Source: Phyllobacterium myrsinacearum
GTDB lineage: Bacteria > Pseudomonadota > Alphaproteobacteria > Rhizobiales > Rhizobiaceae
Reading direction: 5' to 3'
Assembly (NCBI RefSeq): GCF_002980555.1
Contig: NZ_PVBT01000003.1
Coordinates: forward strand, 620,001 to 684,000
DNA: 64,000 nt
Position numbers and translations under genes: made by a program. Below are positions 37,361 through 45,961 of the stretch, piece by piece. The notes under the pieces are model-generated. The model was not told the DNA's origin and made no database searches. It saw only the letters and a list, made by a program, of their open reading frames with translations. The number at the start of each line of letters is the position of its first letter. Positions within the stretch are counted from its first letter, which is position 1.

Positions 37361-37762
37361 ATGGCCAATATCAATGCTGAAGCGGAAACGGAAGAGCAGC
37401 CGCTCGATCCGGCAATGGAACGGGTGCGCCGCAAGATGATCCGGCTCCTGGCTGTTTCCATCGGCATCATGGTGATTGGTCTTATGGCGGTGCTTGCGGC
37501 CATTGTCTACAAGATTAACCAGCCGGTGGGCGGCGCGGCCAAGCCGGCGGCGGCCCGTTCCGAGGCGCCAGCCCAGCCGATCGGCGATACGCTGGCGGGT
37601 GAAGCCATCACGCTTGATCCCGGCACGCGCGTCCTGTCCCACAATCTGTCGGGATCGATGCTGTCGCTGGAAACGCGGCTGGCAAACGGCACGCGGCAGA
37701 TTCTCGTCTATGACGTGGCGACAAAACGCGTCGTGGCGCGCATTTCGGAAGCGGCCAATTAA
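37361..37762 (+). CDS. Small single-pass membrane protein (DUF6476-like)
   Basis: The 133-residue protein has an acidic N-terminus, one membrane helix (about residues 32-52, IGIMVIGLMAVLAAIVYKI) and a small periplasmic domain of beta character (SLETRLANGTRQILVYDVATKRVV). It is a conserved type of small rhizobial protein lying divergently from rluD. Its function is unknown. GGAG lies 11 nt before ATG 37361. It ends about 90 nt before tRNA-Glu. Confidence 0.75.
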   Translation: MANINAEAETEEQPLDPAMERVRRKMIRLLAVSIGIMVIGLMAVLAAIVYKINQPVGGAAKPAAARSEAPAQPIGDTLAGEAITLDPGTRVLSHNLSGSMLSLETRLANGTRQILVYDVATKRVVARISEAAN

Positions 37763-37849
37763 GTCTTGCAGATCGCTACAATGACCATTCTCTTGCAAAT
37801 GGTCATTGCACTTTTCGATTTGCTTGATTATACCCGCGCAATCGACTGC

Positions 37850-37924
37850 GCGCCCATCGTCTAGCGGTCAGGACGGCGCCCTCTCACGGCGCAAACAGGG
37901 GTTCGATTCCCCTTGGGCGTACCA
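37850..37924 (+). tRNA. tRNA-Glu (anticodon CTC)
   Basis: A 75-nt cloverleaf with CCA encoded at 37922-37924. The acceptor arm pairs 37850-37856 with 37914-37920. The anticodon loop CTCTCAC places CTC at positions 34-36, reading GAG. The T arm AGGGGTTCGATTCCCCT is canonical. It lies alone between a small membrane-protein gene and the lldD-like gene. Confidence 0.96.
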
Positions 37925-37950
37925 ATCCTCCAAATCCGAAGAAGAATGTC

Positions 37951-37970
37951 TGGCCGGTCTGCACCGGCCA
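37951..37970. terminator. Hairpin between tRNA-Glu and the lldD-like gene
   Basis: TGGCCGGT and ACCGGCCA form an 8-bp perfect stem with a CTGC loop between convergent transcripts. No T-run follows on either strand, so termination strength is unclear. Confidence 0.5.
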
Positions 37971-37979
37971 TTGATGGTA

Positions 37980-39167
37980 TCAGGCACGCTTTTTCCTGGG
38001 CGCGGCCGCGCGCGGCTTGGTTTCGAGGCCGCTCTTGTAAAGATTGTTGCGGTCGAGATTCTTCACGTCGCGCTCGCCGCACAGCGCCATGGTGACGTCA
38101 AGCTCGTTGCGGATGATCTCCAGAGCTTGCGTGACGCCCTGCTTGCCGCCCGCACCCAGCCCGTAGAGGAAAGCGCGGCCGATGAAGGTGCCCCTGGCGC
38201 CGATGGCAAGTGCCTTCAACACATCCTGACCCGAACGGATGCCGCCATCGAACAGAACTTCGATCTTGTCGCCGACCGCATCGACGATATCGGCAAGCGC
38301 CGAGATGGAGGAGGGGGCGCCGTCCAGCTGGCGGCCGCCGTGATTCGACACGATGATGGCGTCGGCACCGGTCGAGACGGCCATGCGCGCATCCTCGACA
38401 TCGAGAATGCCCTTGAGGATGAGCTTGCCGCCCCAGCGTTCCTTGATCCAGGCGACGTCGTTCCAGGACAGGCGCGGATCGAACTGCTCATCCGTCCATG
38501 TGCCGAGCGAAGAGAGGTCGCCGACACCCTTGGCATGGCCGACGATGTTGCGGAATGTGCGGCGCTCGGTCTTGAGCATGCCGAGGCACCATTGCGGGCG
38601 GGTGGCCATCTGCCAGATATGCTTGGCGGTGAATTTCGGCGGGGCGGACAGCCCGTTGCGCACATCCTTGTGGCGCTGGCCGAGAATCTGCAGATCGAGC
38701 GTCAGCACCAGAGCCGAACACTTGGCCGCCTTGGCGCGGTCGATCAGGTTGTAGATGAATTCCCGGTCGCGCATGACGTAGAGCTGGAACCAGAATGGCT
38801 TCTTCGTCACCGAGGCGACGTCCTCGATGGAGCAGATGCTCATGGTCGACAGGGTGAAGGGCACGCCGAATTCCTCGGCGGCCTGCGCCGCCAGCATTTC
38901 GCCGTCCGCATGCTGCATGCCGGTCAGGCCGGTCGGGGCAAGGGCAACCGGCATGGAGACCGCCTGGCCCGCCATGGTGCTTGCCAGCGTCCGGTCGCTC
39001 ATGTCGACGGCAACACGCTGGCGCAGCTGGATCTTGCGGAAATCCTCCTCGTTGGCGCGGTAGGTGCTTTCCGTCCAGGCGCCGGAATCCGCATAATCGA
39101 AAAACATCTTCGGCACGCGGCGCTGGGCAATTCGCTTCAAATCGGCAATTTCAACGGTCTTGGGCAT
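37980..39167 (-). CDS. lldD: FMN-dependent alpha-hydroxy-acid dehydrogenase (LldD-like)
   Basis: The 395-residue protein is a TIM-barrel flavoenzyme that oxidises L-lactate or another 2-hydroxy acid. The N-terminal ADLKRIAQRRVPKMFFDYADSG, the catalytic His in SNHGGRQLDG (near residue 280) and the FMN-phosphate motif DGGIRSGQDVLKALAIGA are visible. The C-terminal tail is Lys/Arg-rich. Electron acceptor (quinone or oxygen) and exact substrate (lactate, glycolate, mandelate) cannot be resolved here. ATG at 39167 was chosen from the family N-terminus. The divergent neighbour is a 2-hydroxyacid reductase. Confidence 0.9.
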   Translation of the reverse strand: MPKTVEIADLKRIAQRRVPKMFFDYADSGAWTESTYRANEEDFRKIQLRQRVAVDMSDRTLASTMAGQAVSMPVALAPTGLTGMQHADGEMLAAQAAEEFGVPFTLSTMSICSIEDVASVTKKPFWFQLYVMRDREFIYNLIDRAKAAKCSALVLTLDLQILGQRHKDVRNGLSAPPKFTAKHIWQMATRPQWCLGMLKTERRTFRNIVGHAKGVGDLSSLGTWTDEQFDPRLSWNDVAWIKERWGGKLILKGILDVEDARMAVSTGADAIIVSNHGGRQLDGAPSSISALADIVDAVGDKIEVLFDGGIRSGQDVLKALAIGARGTFIGRAFLYGLGAGGKQGVTQALEIIRNELDVTMALCGERDVKNLDRNNLYKSGLETKPRAAAPRKKRA

Positions 39168-39368
39168 GGTTCCGTCCGGAGGTTTCTGTTTTTGGTTTTT
39201 GACAATAGCAAGGTTGACACGACAAGCACGAGAATTGTCTGACGTTGCCAGAAAAGTCATATACGATGAATTTCTTTACAGGTAAATTCTTATTGGGGTT
39301 TGGCATAAGCCCGGCGATCTGGCTATGATCGTGTTCCTGCCTCGATGTTTTCCGAAGGATATCCATTC

Positions 39369-40295
39369 ATGACAAAACAACCGGTTCTCGTGCTCGGTCC
39401 CCTCATGCCCTATCTGCTGGCGGAGCTAGAGAAAAGATATGCGGTGGAGAAACTCTATGCGGAAAAGGATGCGCTGAAATTCCTGCAGGAGAATGCCGGG
39501 CGTTTTCGCGCTGCGGTGACCAGCACATTCACCGGGATCACCGCCGATATGATCGACCTTTTGCCGCAGGTGGAAATCATTTCGTCCTTTGGTGTCGGAA
39601 CCGATTCGCTGGATGTCGCCTATGCCAATTCAAGGGGAATCAGGGTCGCCAATACGCCCGATGTGCTGAATGAAGACACCGCCAACATGGCGCTGCTGCT
39701 GCTCTTGGCCGCAACCCGCGATCTGGTGAAGAACGACCGTTTCGTGCGGGAAGGGCGCTGGGCCAGGGGCGAAAGCGCACCGCTGGCCTCGGGCATCGAA
39801 GGCAAGCGGGTCGGCCTTGTCGGGCTCGGGCGTATCGGCAGCGTCATCGCCCAGAAGCTTCTGGCATTCGGCTGCGACGTCGCCTACCACACCCGCAGCA
39901 GGAAGCCCGACGCGCCCTACACCTATTACGACAATCTCGTTGATCTCGCCCGCGACAGTGCGGCGCTCATTGCCATCCTGCCGGGCGGCGAGGCAACACG
40001 GGGTGTCATTTCCCGCGAAGTCCTGCAGGCGCTCGGACCGGATGGAACCTTCGTCAATGTGGCGCGCGGCACGGTGGTCGACGAGGCGGCGCTGGTGGAA
40101 CTCCTGCAATCGGGCGAACTTGGCCGCGCCGGGCTTGATGTGTTCGCCGATGAGCCAAACGTGCCGGAAGCCCTGTTCAAGCTCGACAATGTCGTGCTGC
40201 AGCCGCATATGGGCAGCGCCACGCTGGAGACGCGCCGCGCCATGGCGGATCGCGTCGTCACCAATCTGGAAGATTATTTCGCGGAAAAGCCCTGA
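39369..40295 (+). CDS. D-isomer 2-hydroxyacid dehydrogenase (glyoxylate/hydroxypyruvate reductase-like)
   Basis: The 308-residue NAD(P)-dependent enzyme has the Rossmann motif GLVGLGRIGSVIAQ near residues 146-159, catalytic Arg in NVARGTVVDEAAL near 229-241, Glu near DVFADEPNVP and His in QPHMGSAT near 278. It most resembles glyoxylate/hydroxypyruvate reductases of the GhrB/GyaR type. ATG at 39369 follows AAGGAT. Divergence from an LldD-like oxidase suggests, by inference only, linked 2-hydroxy-acid metabolism. Confidence 0.88.
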   Translation: MTKQPVLVLGPLMPYLLAELEKRYAVEKLYAEKDALKFLQENAGRFRAAVTSTFTGITADMIDLLPQVEIISSFGVGTDSLDVAYANSRGIRVANTPDVLNEDTANMALLLLLAATRDLVKNDRFVREGRWARGESAPLASGIEGKRVGLVGLGRIGSVIAQKLLAFGCDVAYHTRSRKPDAPYTYYDNLVDLARDSAALIAILPGGEATRGVISREVLQALGPDGTFVNVARGTVVDEAALVELLQSGELGRAGLDVFADEPNVPEALFKLDNVVLQPHMGSATLETRRAMADRVVTNLEDYFAEKP

Positions 40296-40304
40296 ACTGG
40301 AAAC

Positions 40305-40333
40305 GGGCTTGTCAGGTTCTGACCGGCAAGCCC
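40305..40333. terminator. Hairpin between convergent genes
   Basis: GGGCTTG (40305-40311) and CAAGCCC (40327-40333) pair, with an inner TCAG/CTGA extension. No T-run follows on the plus strand; on the minus strand T's follow only sparsely. Confidence 0.4.
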
Positions 40334-40345
40334 ATTCCTGGCGAT

Positions 40346-41200
40346 TTATCCGAACACCACGGTCTTGTGGCCATTGAGCATGACGCGGGATTCGAGGTGC
40401 TTCTTGACGGCGCGGGCGAGCACCCGGCTCTCGATGTCGCGGCCGGTGGCAACGAAATCCTCCGCGCTCATGGCATGGCTGACCCGCTCGGTCTCCTGCT
40501 CGATGATCGGGCCCTCGTCGAGATCGGGCGTGACATAATGCGCCGTCGCCCCGATCAGCTTCACCCCGCGCTCGAATGCCTGGTGATAGGGCTTTGCCCC
40601 CTTGAAGCTCGGCAGGAAGGAGTGGTGGATGTTGATCACCTTGCCGAACAGCCGCTTGGACAGGGTGTCTGACAGCACCTGCATGTAGCGGGCGAGGATG
40701 ACCAGATCGGCGCCGGTGTCCTTGACGATCTTCAGCAGCGCCTCCTCCTGCGCCGTCTTGTTGTCCTTGGACACGGGCAGCACATGGTAGGGGATGCCCT
40801 CATGCTCGGCAAAGCGGCGGCTGTCCTCGTGGTTGGAGACGATGGCGGCGACCTCGGCATCGAGCCAGCCGACCTTGATCTGGTAGATCAGGTGCAGGAG
40901 CGCATGGTCGAACTTCGACACCATGATGACGATCTTCGGCTTCTTGGCCTGGTCGATGAGCGTGGTCTTCATGCCGAAGCGCTCGATGGCGGGCTTCAAG
41001 GCCCGCTCGACATCGTCCTTGGCGGTTTCTTCCGAGGCGGCAAAGGCAATGCGCATGAAGAAGCGGTTGGTCTGGCGGTCCCAGAACTGGTTGCTCTCGG
41101 CGATATTGGCATCCAGCCCCGCAAGCTCCGTCGTCACCGATGCCACGATCCCCGGCTTGTCTTCGCACGACAGGGTGAGGACATAGTTCTTGTTTGGCAT
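40346..41200 (-). CDS. purU: Formyltetrahydrofolate deformylase
   Basis: The 284-residue enzyme hydrolyses 10-formyl-THF to THF and formate, balancing one-carbon pools. An N-terminal ACT domain (YVLTLSCEDKPGIVASVTTEL) senses Met/Gly in E. coli. The catalytic formyl-transferase-like domain carries NIHHSFLPSFKGAKPYHQ and the DLDEGPIIEQ Asp. ATG at 41200 was chosen; the longer frame to 41332 is Arg-rich and unlikely. It is separated by 145 nt from the cobalamin cluster. Confidence 0.95.
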   Translation of the reverse strand: MPNKNYVLTLSCEDKPGIVASVTTELAGLDANIAESNQFWDRQTNRFFMRIAFAASEETAKDDVERALKPAIERFGMKTTLIDQAKKPKIVIMVSKFDHALLHLIYQIKVGWLDAEVAAIVSNHEDSRRFAEHEGIPYHVLPVSKDNKTAQEEALLKIVKDTGADLVILARYMQVLSDTLSKRLFGKVINIHHSFLPSFKGAKPYHQAFERGVKLIGATAHYVTPDLDEGPIIEQETERVSHAMSAEDFVATGRDIESRVLARAVKKHLESRVMLNGHKTVVFG

Positions 41201-41350
41201 GGGAAACTCCAGTGATACGGGCGACAATGGACGGGGATCATAGTGACGGCGGCTGAAGCGCGTCGACACAAATGCGAAGCGCTCAGTCCTTTTTCCGGCA
41301 TTCATCCATACGGTCAAATGATCTTTCTTCACCGGGCGATGAGAAATCGC

Positions 41351-43048
41351 TCAACCGGCGGGCTTGGTTCCGTACCAGCGTGGGGTATAGACCCATTTGC
41401 CGCCGTCTATCCGGTCAAAACTTTGGGTAAGCGACGATCCCACGAGAATGACCGTGCGCATGTCCACCTGCTCGGGCGAAAGCTCCGCCAGGGTGATGAC
41501 GCGCAGGGTTTCCGCCGGACGGCCGATGTCGCGGCCAAGCACGATGGGCGTTTGCGGCGTCCGGTGCTGGCGCAGGATTTCGATGGCCCGCGGCAATTGC
41601 CAGGGGCGCGGTTTGGAGATCGGATTGTAAAAGGCCATGGCGAAATCCGCTTCGGCCGCCAGCGCGATACGTTTTTCGATGATGTCCCATGGTTTCAGAT
41701 TGTCGGACAGCGACAGGATGCAGAAATCATGGCCGAGTGGTGCGCCGCTGCGGCTGGCGGCGGCCATCGCGGCGGAGACACCGGGAACGATCTGCAGATC
41801 GACGCCATGCCATGCGGGATTATCGGATTCGTGCAGGGCTTCGACCACGGCGGCAGCCATGGCGAACACGCCGGGATCACCCGACGAAATCATCACGACC
41901 GAGCGGCCTGACGCGGCAAGATCGAAGGCGTGGCGGGCCCGCTGCATTTCTTCGCGATTGTCGGTCATGTGAATGATTTGGTCGGGGCGGAAAGACCCGG
42001 CCATGCGCACATAGGTTTCATAGCCGAGAACGTCCTCGGCCCGCTGCAGTTCGTGTTTCACCGCTGGAATCATGAAGTCGGGGTCACCCGGTCCAAGGCC
42101 GATGACCGCAAGGCGGCCGCGGGGATGCCCGGCCAATGTCACGTCATCCGGTGTGGCCGCGATGGCGATGGCAAGTTTTTCGCCGCCGCTTTGGCTGAGC
42201 GGCTTTTTGATGAAAGCCGAAACGATATCCCGCGCGCTGCGTCCGTTTGCCGGAAGCAGCCGCAGCGGCAGGCCAAGCTCAGCCGCGAGATGATGCAGCG
42301 ATGCGTTTGCACTGTGTTCTTCACTGGCGGCGAGGCAGACGATGGAAGCAAGCGCGATGTTTTCCGCTGCCAGCGCGGCCCGCACCTCTTCAGCGCCGAT
42401 ATCACCCGCAATGCCGGCAACCGCTACCTTGGGGTGGAAGACCAGTTCGTTTTTCTGCGGGGCAATGTCCGACGGCGTGATGCGGATATGCATCGTGCCG
42501 TTGTCGTCGACCGGCAGGCGTGCCTCCTCCAGCCAGGGCGCCGGACCGTCGATCTGCACCGTCTCGCCGGCCAGAAGATCGGCAATGAAACGCTTGCCGT
42601 CCTCGGGGTTTTTCAAATGGAATTCCGCTGGCGGATTGAGCAGGCAGGTGCCGAAGCGCAATTCGCCCGATGTGGTGATTGCAGGTGATACGCCGAGAAT
42701 TGCGGCGAGCTGCCGTGCCAGCACGTTGACGCCGGTGGTTCCGCCAAGAAGCGGCACCACGGCGCTGCCGTCGTCGGCAATGGCCAGCACCGGCGGTTCG
42801 CCGCCCTTGTTCTCCAGAAGTGGTGCCAGCGCGCGGATGGTAATGCCGGCGGAGCACAAGGCGGCAATGGCGTTGCCGCTGCGGTAATGCGCGCGCAGCG
42901 TTTCGCCGAAATTGCTGTAGGTCTGGTCGGCACCCTGCACGCGGCCTTCCAGTCCATGAATGACCGCTTCGGGATGGCCAGCTTTTATGCGCAGAGCCGT
43001 CTCCATGCCCTGCGCGCTCAAAACCATCAGGACAAGCGGGGTTGTCAT
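41351..43048 (-). CDS. cobJ: CbiG-CobJ fusion: cobalt-precorrin-5A hydrolase-like domain plus precorrin-3B C17-methyltransferase
   Basis: The 565-residue protein is a fusion. Residues about 50-130 match CbiG N-terminal domain ([19 protein letters not shown]), about 138-200 the CbiG middle, and about 205-305 the CbiG C-terminal/CobE domain. Residues 311-565 form a SAM-dependent methyltransferase of CobJ type with GLGPGDPD at 317-324 and [14 protein letters not shown]. CobJ methylates C17 and contracts the corrin ring. The start ATG at 43048 overlaps the cobI stop by 4 nt (ATGA). The fusion would supply the CobE-like partner within one polypeptide. Full CbiG is normally tied to the anaerobic pathway, whereas CobG here marks the aerobic one. 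Confidence 0.9.
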   Translation of the reverse strand: MTTPLVLMVLSAQGMETALRIKAGHPEAVIHGLEGRVQGADQTYSNFGETLRAHYRSGNAIAALCSAGITIRALAPLLENKGGEPPVLAIADDGSAVVPLLGGTTGVNVLARQLAAILGVSPAITTSGELRFGTCLLNPPAEFHLKNPEDGKRFIADLLAGETVQIDGPAPWLEEARLPVDDNGTMHIRITPSDIAPQKNELVFHPKVAVAGIAGDIGAEEVRAALAAENIALASIVCLAASEEHSANASLHHLAAELGLPLRLLPANGRSARDIVSAFIKKPLSQSGGEKLAIAIAATPDDVTLAGHPRGRLAVIGLGPGDPDFMIPAVKHELQRAEDVLGYETYVRMAGSFRPDQIIHMTDNREEMQRARHAFDLAASGRSVVMISSGDPGVFAMAAAVVEALHESDNPAWHGVDLQIVPGVSAAMAAASRSGAPLGHDFCILSLSDNLKPWDIIEKRIALAAEADFAMAFYNPISKPRPWQLPRAIEILRQHRTPQTPIVLGRDIGRPAETLRVITLAELSPEQVDMRTVILVGSSLTQSFDRIDGGKWVYTPRWYGTKPAG

Positions 43049-43785
43049 TCGCCGCCACCCTGCCATTTCTCGCCGGGCACGAGAATGAGCGAGAAATAGG
43101 GTGAGGACTCCGGATCGACATCGCGCAGGGGGACGATGCGCTGCGCATCCATGGTGGCGCGCTCGACGTAGAGGGCACGGTCCATCAGCCCGAGTTCGGC
43201 GATGATATCGCGCACCTTTGCCAGATTCTTGCCGAGTTTCATGATGGCGGCCGCTTCCGTCGCGGCGAGGCGGGTTTTCAGCTCATGGGCCGGAAGCACG
43301 CCGGAGAGCACCGTCAATGTCTGGTTGCGGTAGACGAGCGGCGCGCCGAGCACGGCCGCGCCACCCAGAATGGAGCAGACGCCAGGCACGACTTCCGTCT
43401 CATACTGTCCGGCCAGCCGGTCATGGATATACATGAAGGAGCCGTAGAAGAACGGGTCGCCCTCGGCAATGACGGCGACGTCCTTGCCCGCATCCAGATG
43501 CGTTTTGAGACGTTCGGTGATCTCGCCATAGAAATCGCTGACAATGGCTTCATAGTTCATGTGCGCCGGCAGCTTTTCCGTGGTGACCGGATAGATCAGC
43601 GGCACCAGCAATTGGCTGTCGTTGAGATAGGTCTCGACGATGGTCAGCGCATTACCCTTCTTGCCCTTGGCCGCGTGATAGGCAACGACGGGCGCCGCCT
43701 GCAGCAGCCGCAGGGCCTTGAGTGTGATGAGTTCGGGATCGCCGGGACCAACGCCCAGTCCGAAAAGCCGTCCAGGCTGCGGCAT
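43045..43785 (-). CDS. cobI: Precorrin-2 C20-methyltransferase
   Basis: The 246-residue SAM-dependent methyltransferase has the tetrapyrrole methylase fold: [21 protein letters not shown] at the start, [18 protein letters not shown] near 98-115 and [16 protein letters not shown] near 125-140. It makes precorrin-3A from precorrin-2. ATG at 43785 overlaps the cobH stop by one base (TAATG), and its own stop overlaps the next start, so cobG-H-I-J are translated as a chain. Confidence 0.95.
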   Translation of the reverse strand: MPQPGRLFGLGVGPGDPELITLKALRLLQAAPVVAYHAAKGKKGNALTIVETYLNDSQLLVPLIYPVTTEKLPAHMNYEAIVSDFYGEITERLKTHLDAGKDVAVIAEGDPFFYGSFMYIHDRLAGQYETEVVPGVCSILGGAAVLGAPLVYRNQTLTVLSGVLPAHELKTRLAATEAAAIMKLGKNLAKVRDIIAELGLMDRALYVERATMDAQRIVPLRDVDPESSPYFSLILVPGEKWQGGGE

Positions 43786-44411
43786 TATTCTTTCTCCGAA
43801 GCAAGTGCGTTGATCGCAGCCGCGGCCATGGCGCTGCCGCCCCGCCGTCCGTGCACGACGACGAAGGGAACGCCGCGGCTGTTTTCGGCCAGCGCCGCCT
43901 TCGATTCCATCGCCCCGACGAAGCCGACGGGAAAGCCGAGGATCAGCGCCGGTTTCGGTGCGCCCTCGTCGAGCATTTCGAGGAGACGGAACAGGGCGGT
44001 CGGCGCGTTGCCGAAGGCCACCACGGCACCGGCGAGATGCGGACGCCACAGTTCGAGCGCCGCCGCCGAACGGGTATTGCCCATGTCGCGGGCGAGAGCG
44101 GCGACGGACGGGTCCGAGAGCGTGCAGATGACGTCATTGTTGGCGGGCAGGCGCGCGCGCGTCACCCCTTCGAGCACCATGCGGGCATCGCACAGGATGG
44201 GTGCGCCCCTGGCGAGGGCGGCAACACCCGCTGCGCCAGCGCCTTCGGAAAAAGCGAGGTCCCCGATCACATCAACCATGCCGCAGGCATGGGCGACGCG
44301 CACGGCCAGCTTTTCCAGATCGGCGGGAATGCGGCTAAGATCGGCCTCGGAGCGGATGATGGCGAAGGAGCGATCATAGATCGCCTGACCGTCGCGGATA
44401 TAGTCAAGCAT
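43785..44411 (-). CDS. cobH: Precorrin-8X methylmutase
   Basis: The 208-residue isomerase moves the C11 methyl to C12, giving hydrogenobyrinic acid. The N-terminal [19 protein letters not shown] and the catalytic-His region [11 protein letters not shown] (His41), plus the [13 protein letters not shown] and [13 protein letters not shown] segments are diagnostic. It overlaps the 3' end of cobG by 8 nt. Confidence 0.96.
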   Translation of the reverse strand: MLDYIRDGQAIYDRSFAIIRSEADLSRIPADLEKLAVRVAHACGMVDVIGDLAFSEGAGAAGVAALARGAPILCDARMVLEGVTRARLPANNDVICTLSDPSVAALARDMGNTRSAAALELWRPHLAGAVVAFGNAPTALFRLLEMLDEGAPKPALILGFPVGFVGAMESKAALAENSRGVPFVVVHGRRGGSAMAAAAINALASEKE

Positions 44412-45822
44412 GCGGTGGCCCCCCAGAGCCGGAAGTGAGCGGCCTTTGGGTCGATGGCCGGGAATTCAACGGAAGGTTGCCGATCCAGTCGGCAGCTTCC
44501 TCGATAGTGACATGTGCAGCCAATAGCTTGCCAAAACGCGACGGTCCATTGGTCGCACGCAGAAATATGTCGTAGTACCCCGGTTCGCGCGCAACCAGCG
44601 TGACCGGTTTGGCCGAGGGCGAGGCGCAGGATTTGGCGCAGCCGGTCAAGTGAACCGCCAGTTCGGGAGCCTTGCCGTGGAGCAGCGCGCCGAGCTTCAA
44701 TCCGTCGGCCTGCGTTGCGCCGAGGGCCGAACCGCATCCTGCCGAGCCGGAACAGCTGATCATGGTTGCAAACGGATCGTCCGGCCGGGCGGCGAAACCG
44801 AGTGCTTCAAGTTCGCGCATGGTTTGCGCTGTCACGGGCTCGGCAACCTCAGGCAGCAACAGGCTCTGCCACGGGGTGACCCGCAGCTTTCCCTTGCTGT
44901 TCTTTGCCGCCAGAACGGCGACGGCGTCCAGCCTGTCCGGGTCAAGCCGCCCGAGCGGCGGCATGGCGCCGATGAGGCGGCAATTTGCGCCGCGTTCCGC
45001 CAGTAGGCCGAGATGTCCATGCGCACGGGGTAACGTTCTGCGCCATGCATTGGCGTTCTCGTCACGCACCGGGACATTCAGGCGTGCTTCCAGACGCGAG
45101 GTGAAGGTGTCGCGCCCGATGGCCGCGATCATATGGCGGAGGCGCGACGCCGCCGGATTGGCGGCATTCCAGTCAATGAACACATCGAGAATCGCTGTGA
45201 TCAGATGCATGGCCCGGGACGCGCCGGCGCTGCCGAGGGCGGGCATATCATCCGCTCGCGTCGGCGGCATGCCGGCAACGCCCAGGGCAAACCGGGGGCT
45301 GTCTGCGCCGATGGCGCTGAGCCAGATGTCATGGGGATGCTCCACCATGGCAACGCTTTCGCCGCCGTCGACGAGAATGGAGAATTTCGGCGACAGGCGC
45401 TGGTAGGAGGCATTGGTCTGCAGGATTTCGAGCAGTTGCAAGGCGAGCGGCCGCACGTCGAATCGGCCCGGCACGACACCGGCGATCGGGCTGACCATGA
45501 CGTTGCGCACATCGTCGCCCCGGTCGGTCAAAGGGCCAAGCCCGGCAGCCAGCAGCGCTGCGATCAACGGATTTTCCGTATCGGGCCGCACGCCGCGAAT
45601 CTGCAGATTGGCGCGGTTGGTGATTTCGATGACGCCGTTGCCGAACTGCCGGGCTGCATCGGCAATGCGGTGCGCCTGTTCGGCGCTGAGGCTGCCGAAC
45701 GTCAATTTGACGCGGCATATCGCGCCGTCAAGCGCCCTGGCCATGCGGAACAATCCGGGGCAGGCGGACCGCCGGTCTTCAATTCTGCTCGGGACTGCGT
45801 CCATGGTGCTTAACTGGCTCAT
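44404..45822 (-). CDS. cobG: Precorrin-3B synthase (monooxygenase)
   Basis: The 472-residue protein belongs to the nitrite/sulfite reductase ferredoxin-like family. CobG uses O2 to hydroxylate C20 and form the gamma-lactone before ring contraction, so it marks the aerobic route. Two half-domains (RVKLTFGSLSAEQAHRIADAA and the second near 265) are seen. The 4Fe-4S ligands are Cys357 and Cys363 (ISCSGSAGCGS) and Cys395 and Cys399 (TGCAKSC). It is the first gene of the minus-strand cob operon. The start at 45822 lacks a strong ribosome site; ATG at 45804 is an alternative. Confidence 0.93.
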   Translation of the reverse strand: MSQLSTMDAVPSRIEDRRSACPGLFRMARALDGAICRVKLTFGSLSAEQAHRIADAARQFGNGVIEITNRANLQIRGVRPDTENPLIAALLAAGLGPLTDRGDDVRNVMVSPIAGVVPGRFDVRPLALQLLEILQTNASYQRLSPKFSILVDGGESVAMVEHPHDIWLSAIGADSPRFALGVAGMPPTRADDMPALGSAGASRAMHLITAILDVFIDWNAANPAASRLRHMIAAIGRDTFTSRLEARLNVPVRDENANAWRRTLPRAHGHLGLLAERGANCRLIGAMPPLGRLDPDRLDAVAVLAAKNSKGKLRVTPWQSLLLPEVAEPVTAQTMRELEALGFAARPDDPFATMISCSGSAGCGSALGATQADGLKLGALLHGKAPELAVHLTGCAKSCASPSAKPVTLVAREPGYYDIFLRATNGPSRFGKLLAAHVTIEEAADWIGNLPLNSRPSTQRPLTSGSGGPPHA

Positions 45823-45961
45823 CGGATCAGGGTTTTACAGGATGGGCGCCGGGGAGGAAAGACATATGATCCGCAAGTGCGACGGGCCGCGCCGCGTGAG
45901 CTTCGTTGACCCTTCCGGCGCTTTCGGGCATGCATAGCCTCTGCAATCAACGGGACATGAC
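45823..45961. promoter_or_regulatory. Divergent cobG/cobL intergenic region
   Basis: 139 nt between divergent cob genes. I looked for a cobalamin riboswitch (B12-box GCCACTG core) on both strands and did not find one. No other clear element was seen. Confidence 0.4.

Noticed and set aside
37850-37970. tRNA-Glu as an integration site of a mobile element
   Set aside because: No integrase, direct repeat of the tRNA 3' end or change in composition was seen on either side.
45823-45961. Cobalamin riboswitch between cobG and cobL
   Set aside because: No B12-box core or long multi-stem leader was seen on either strand.
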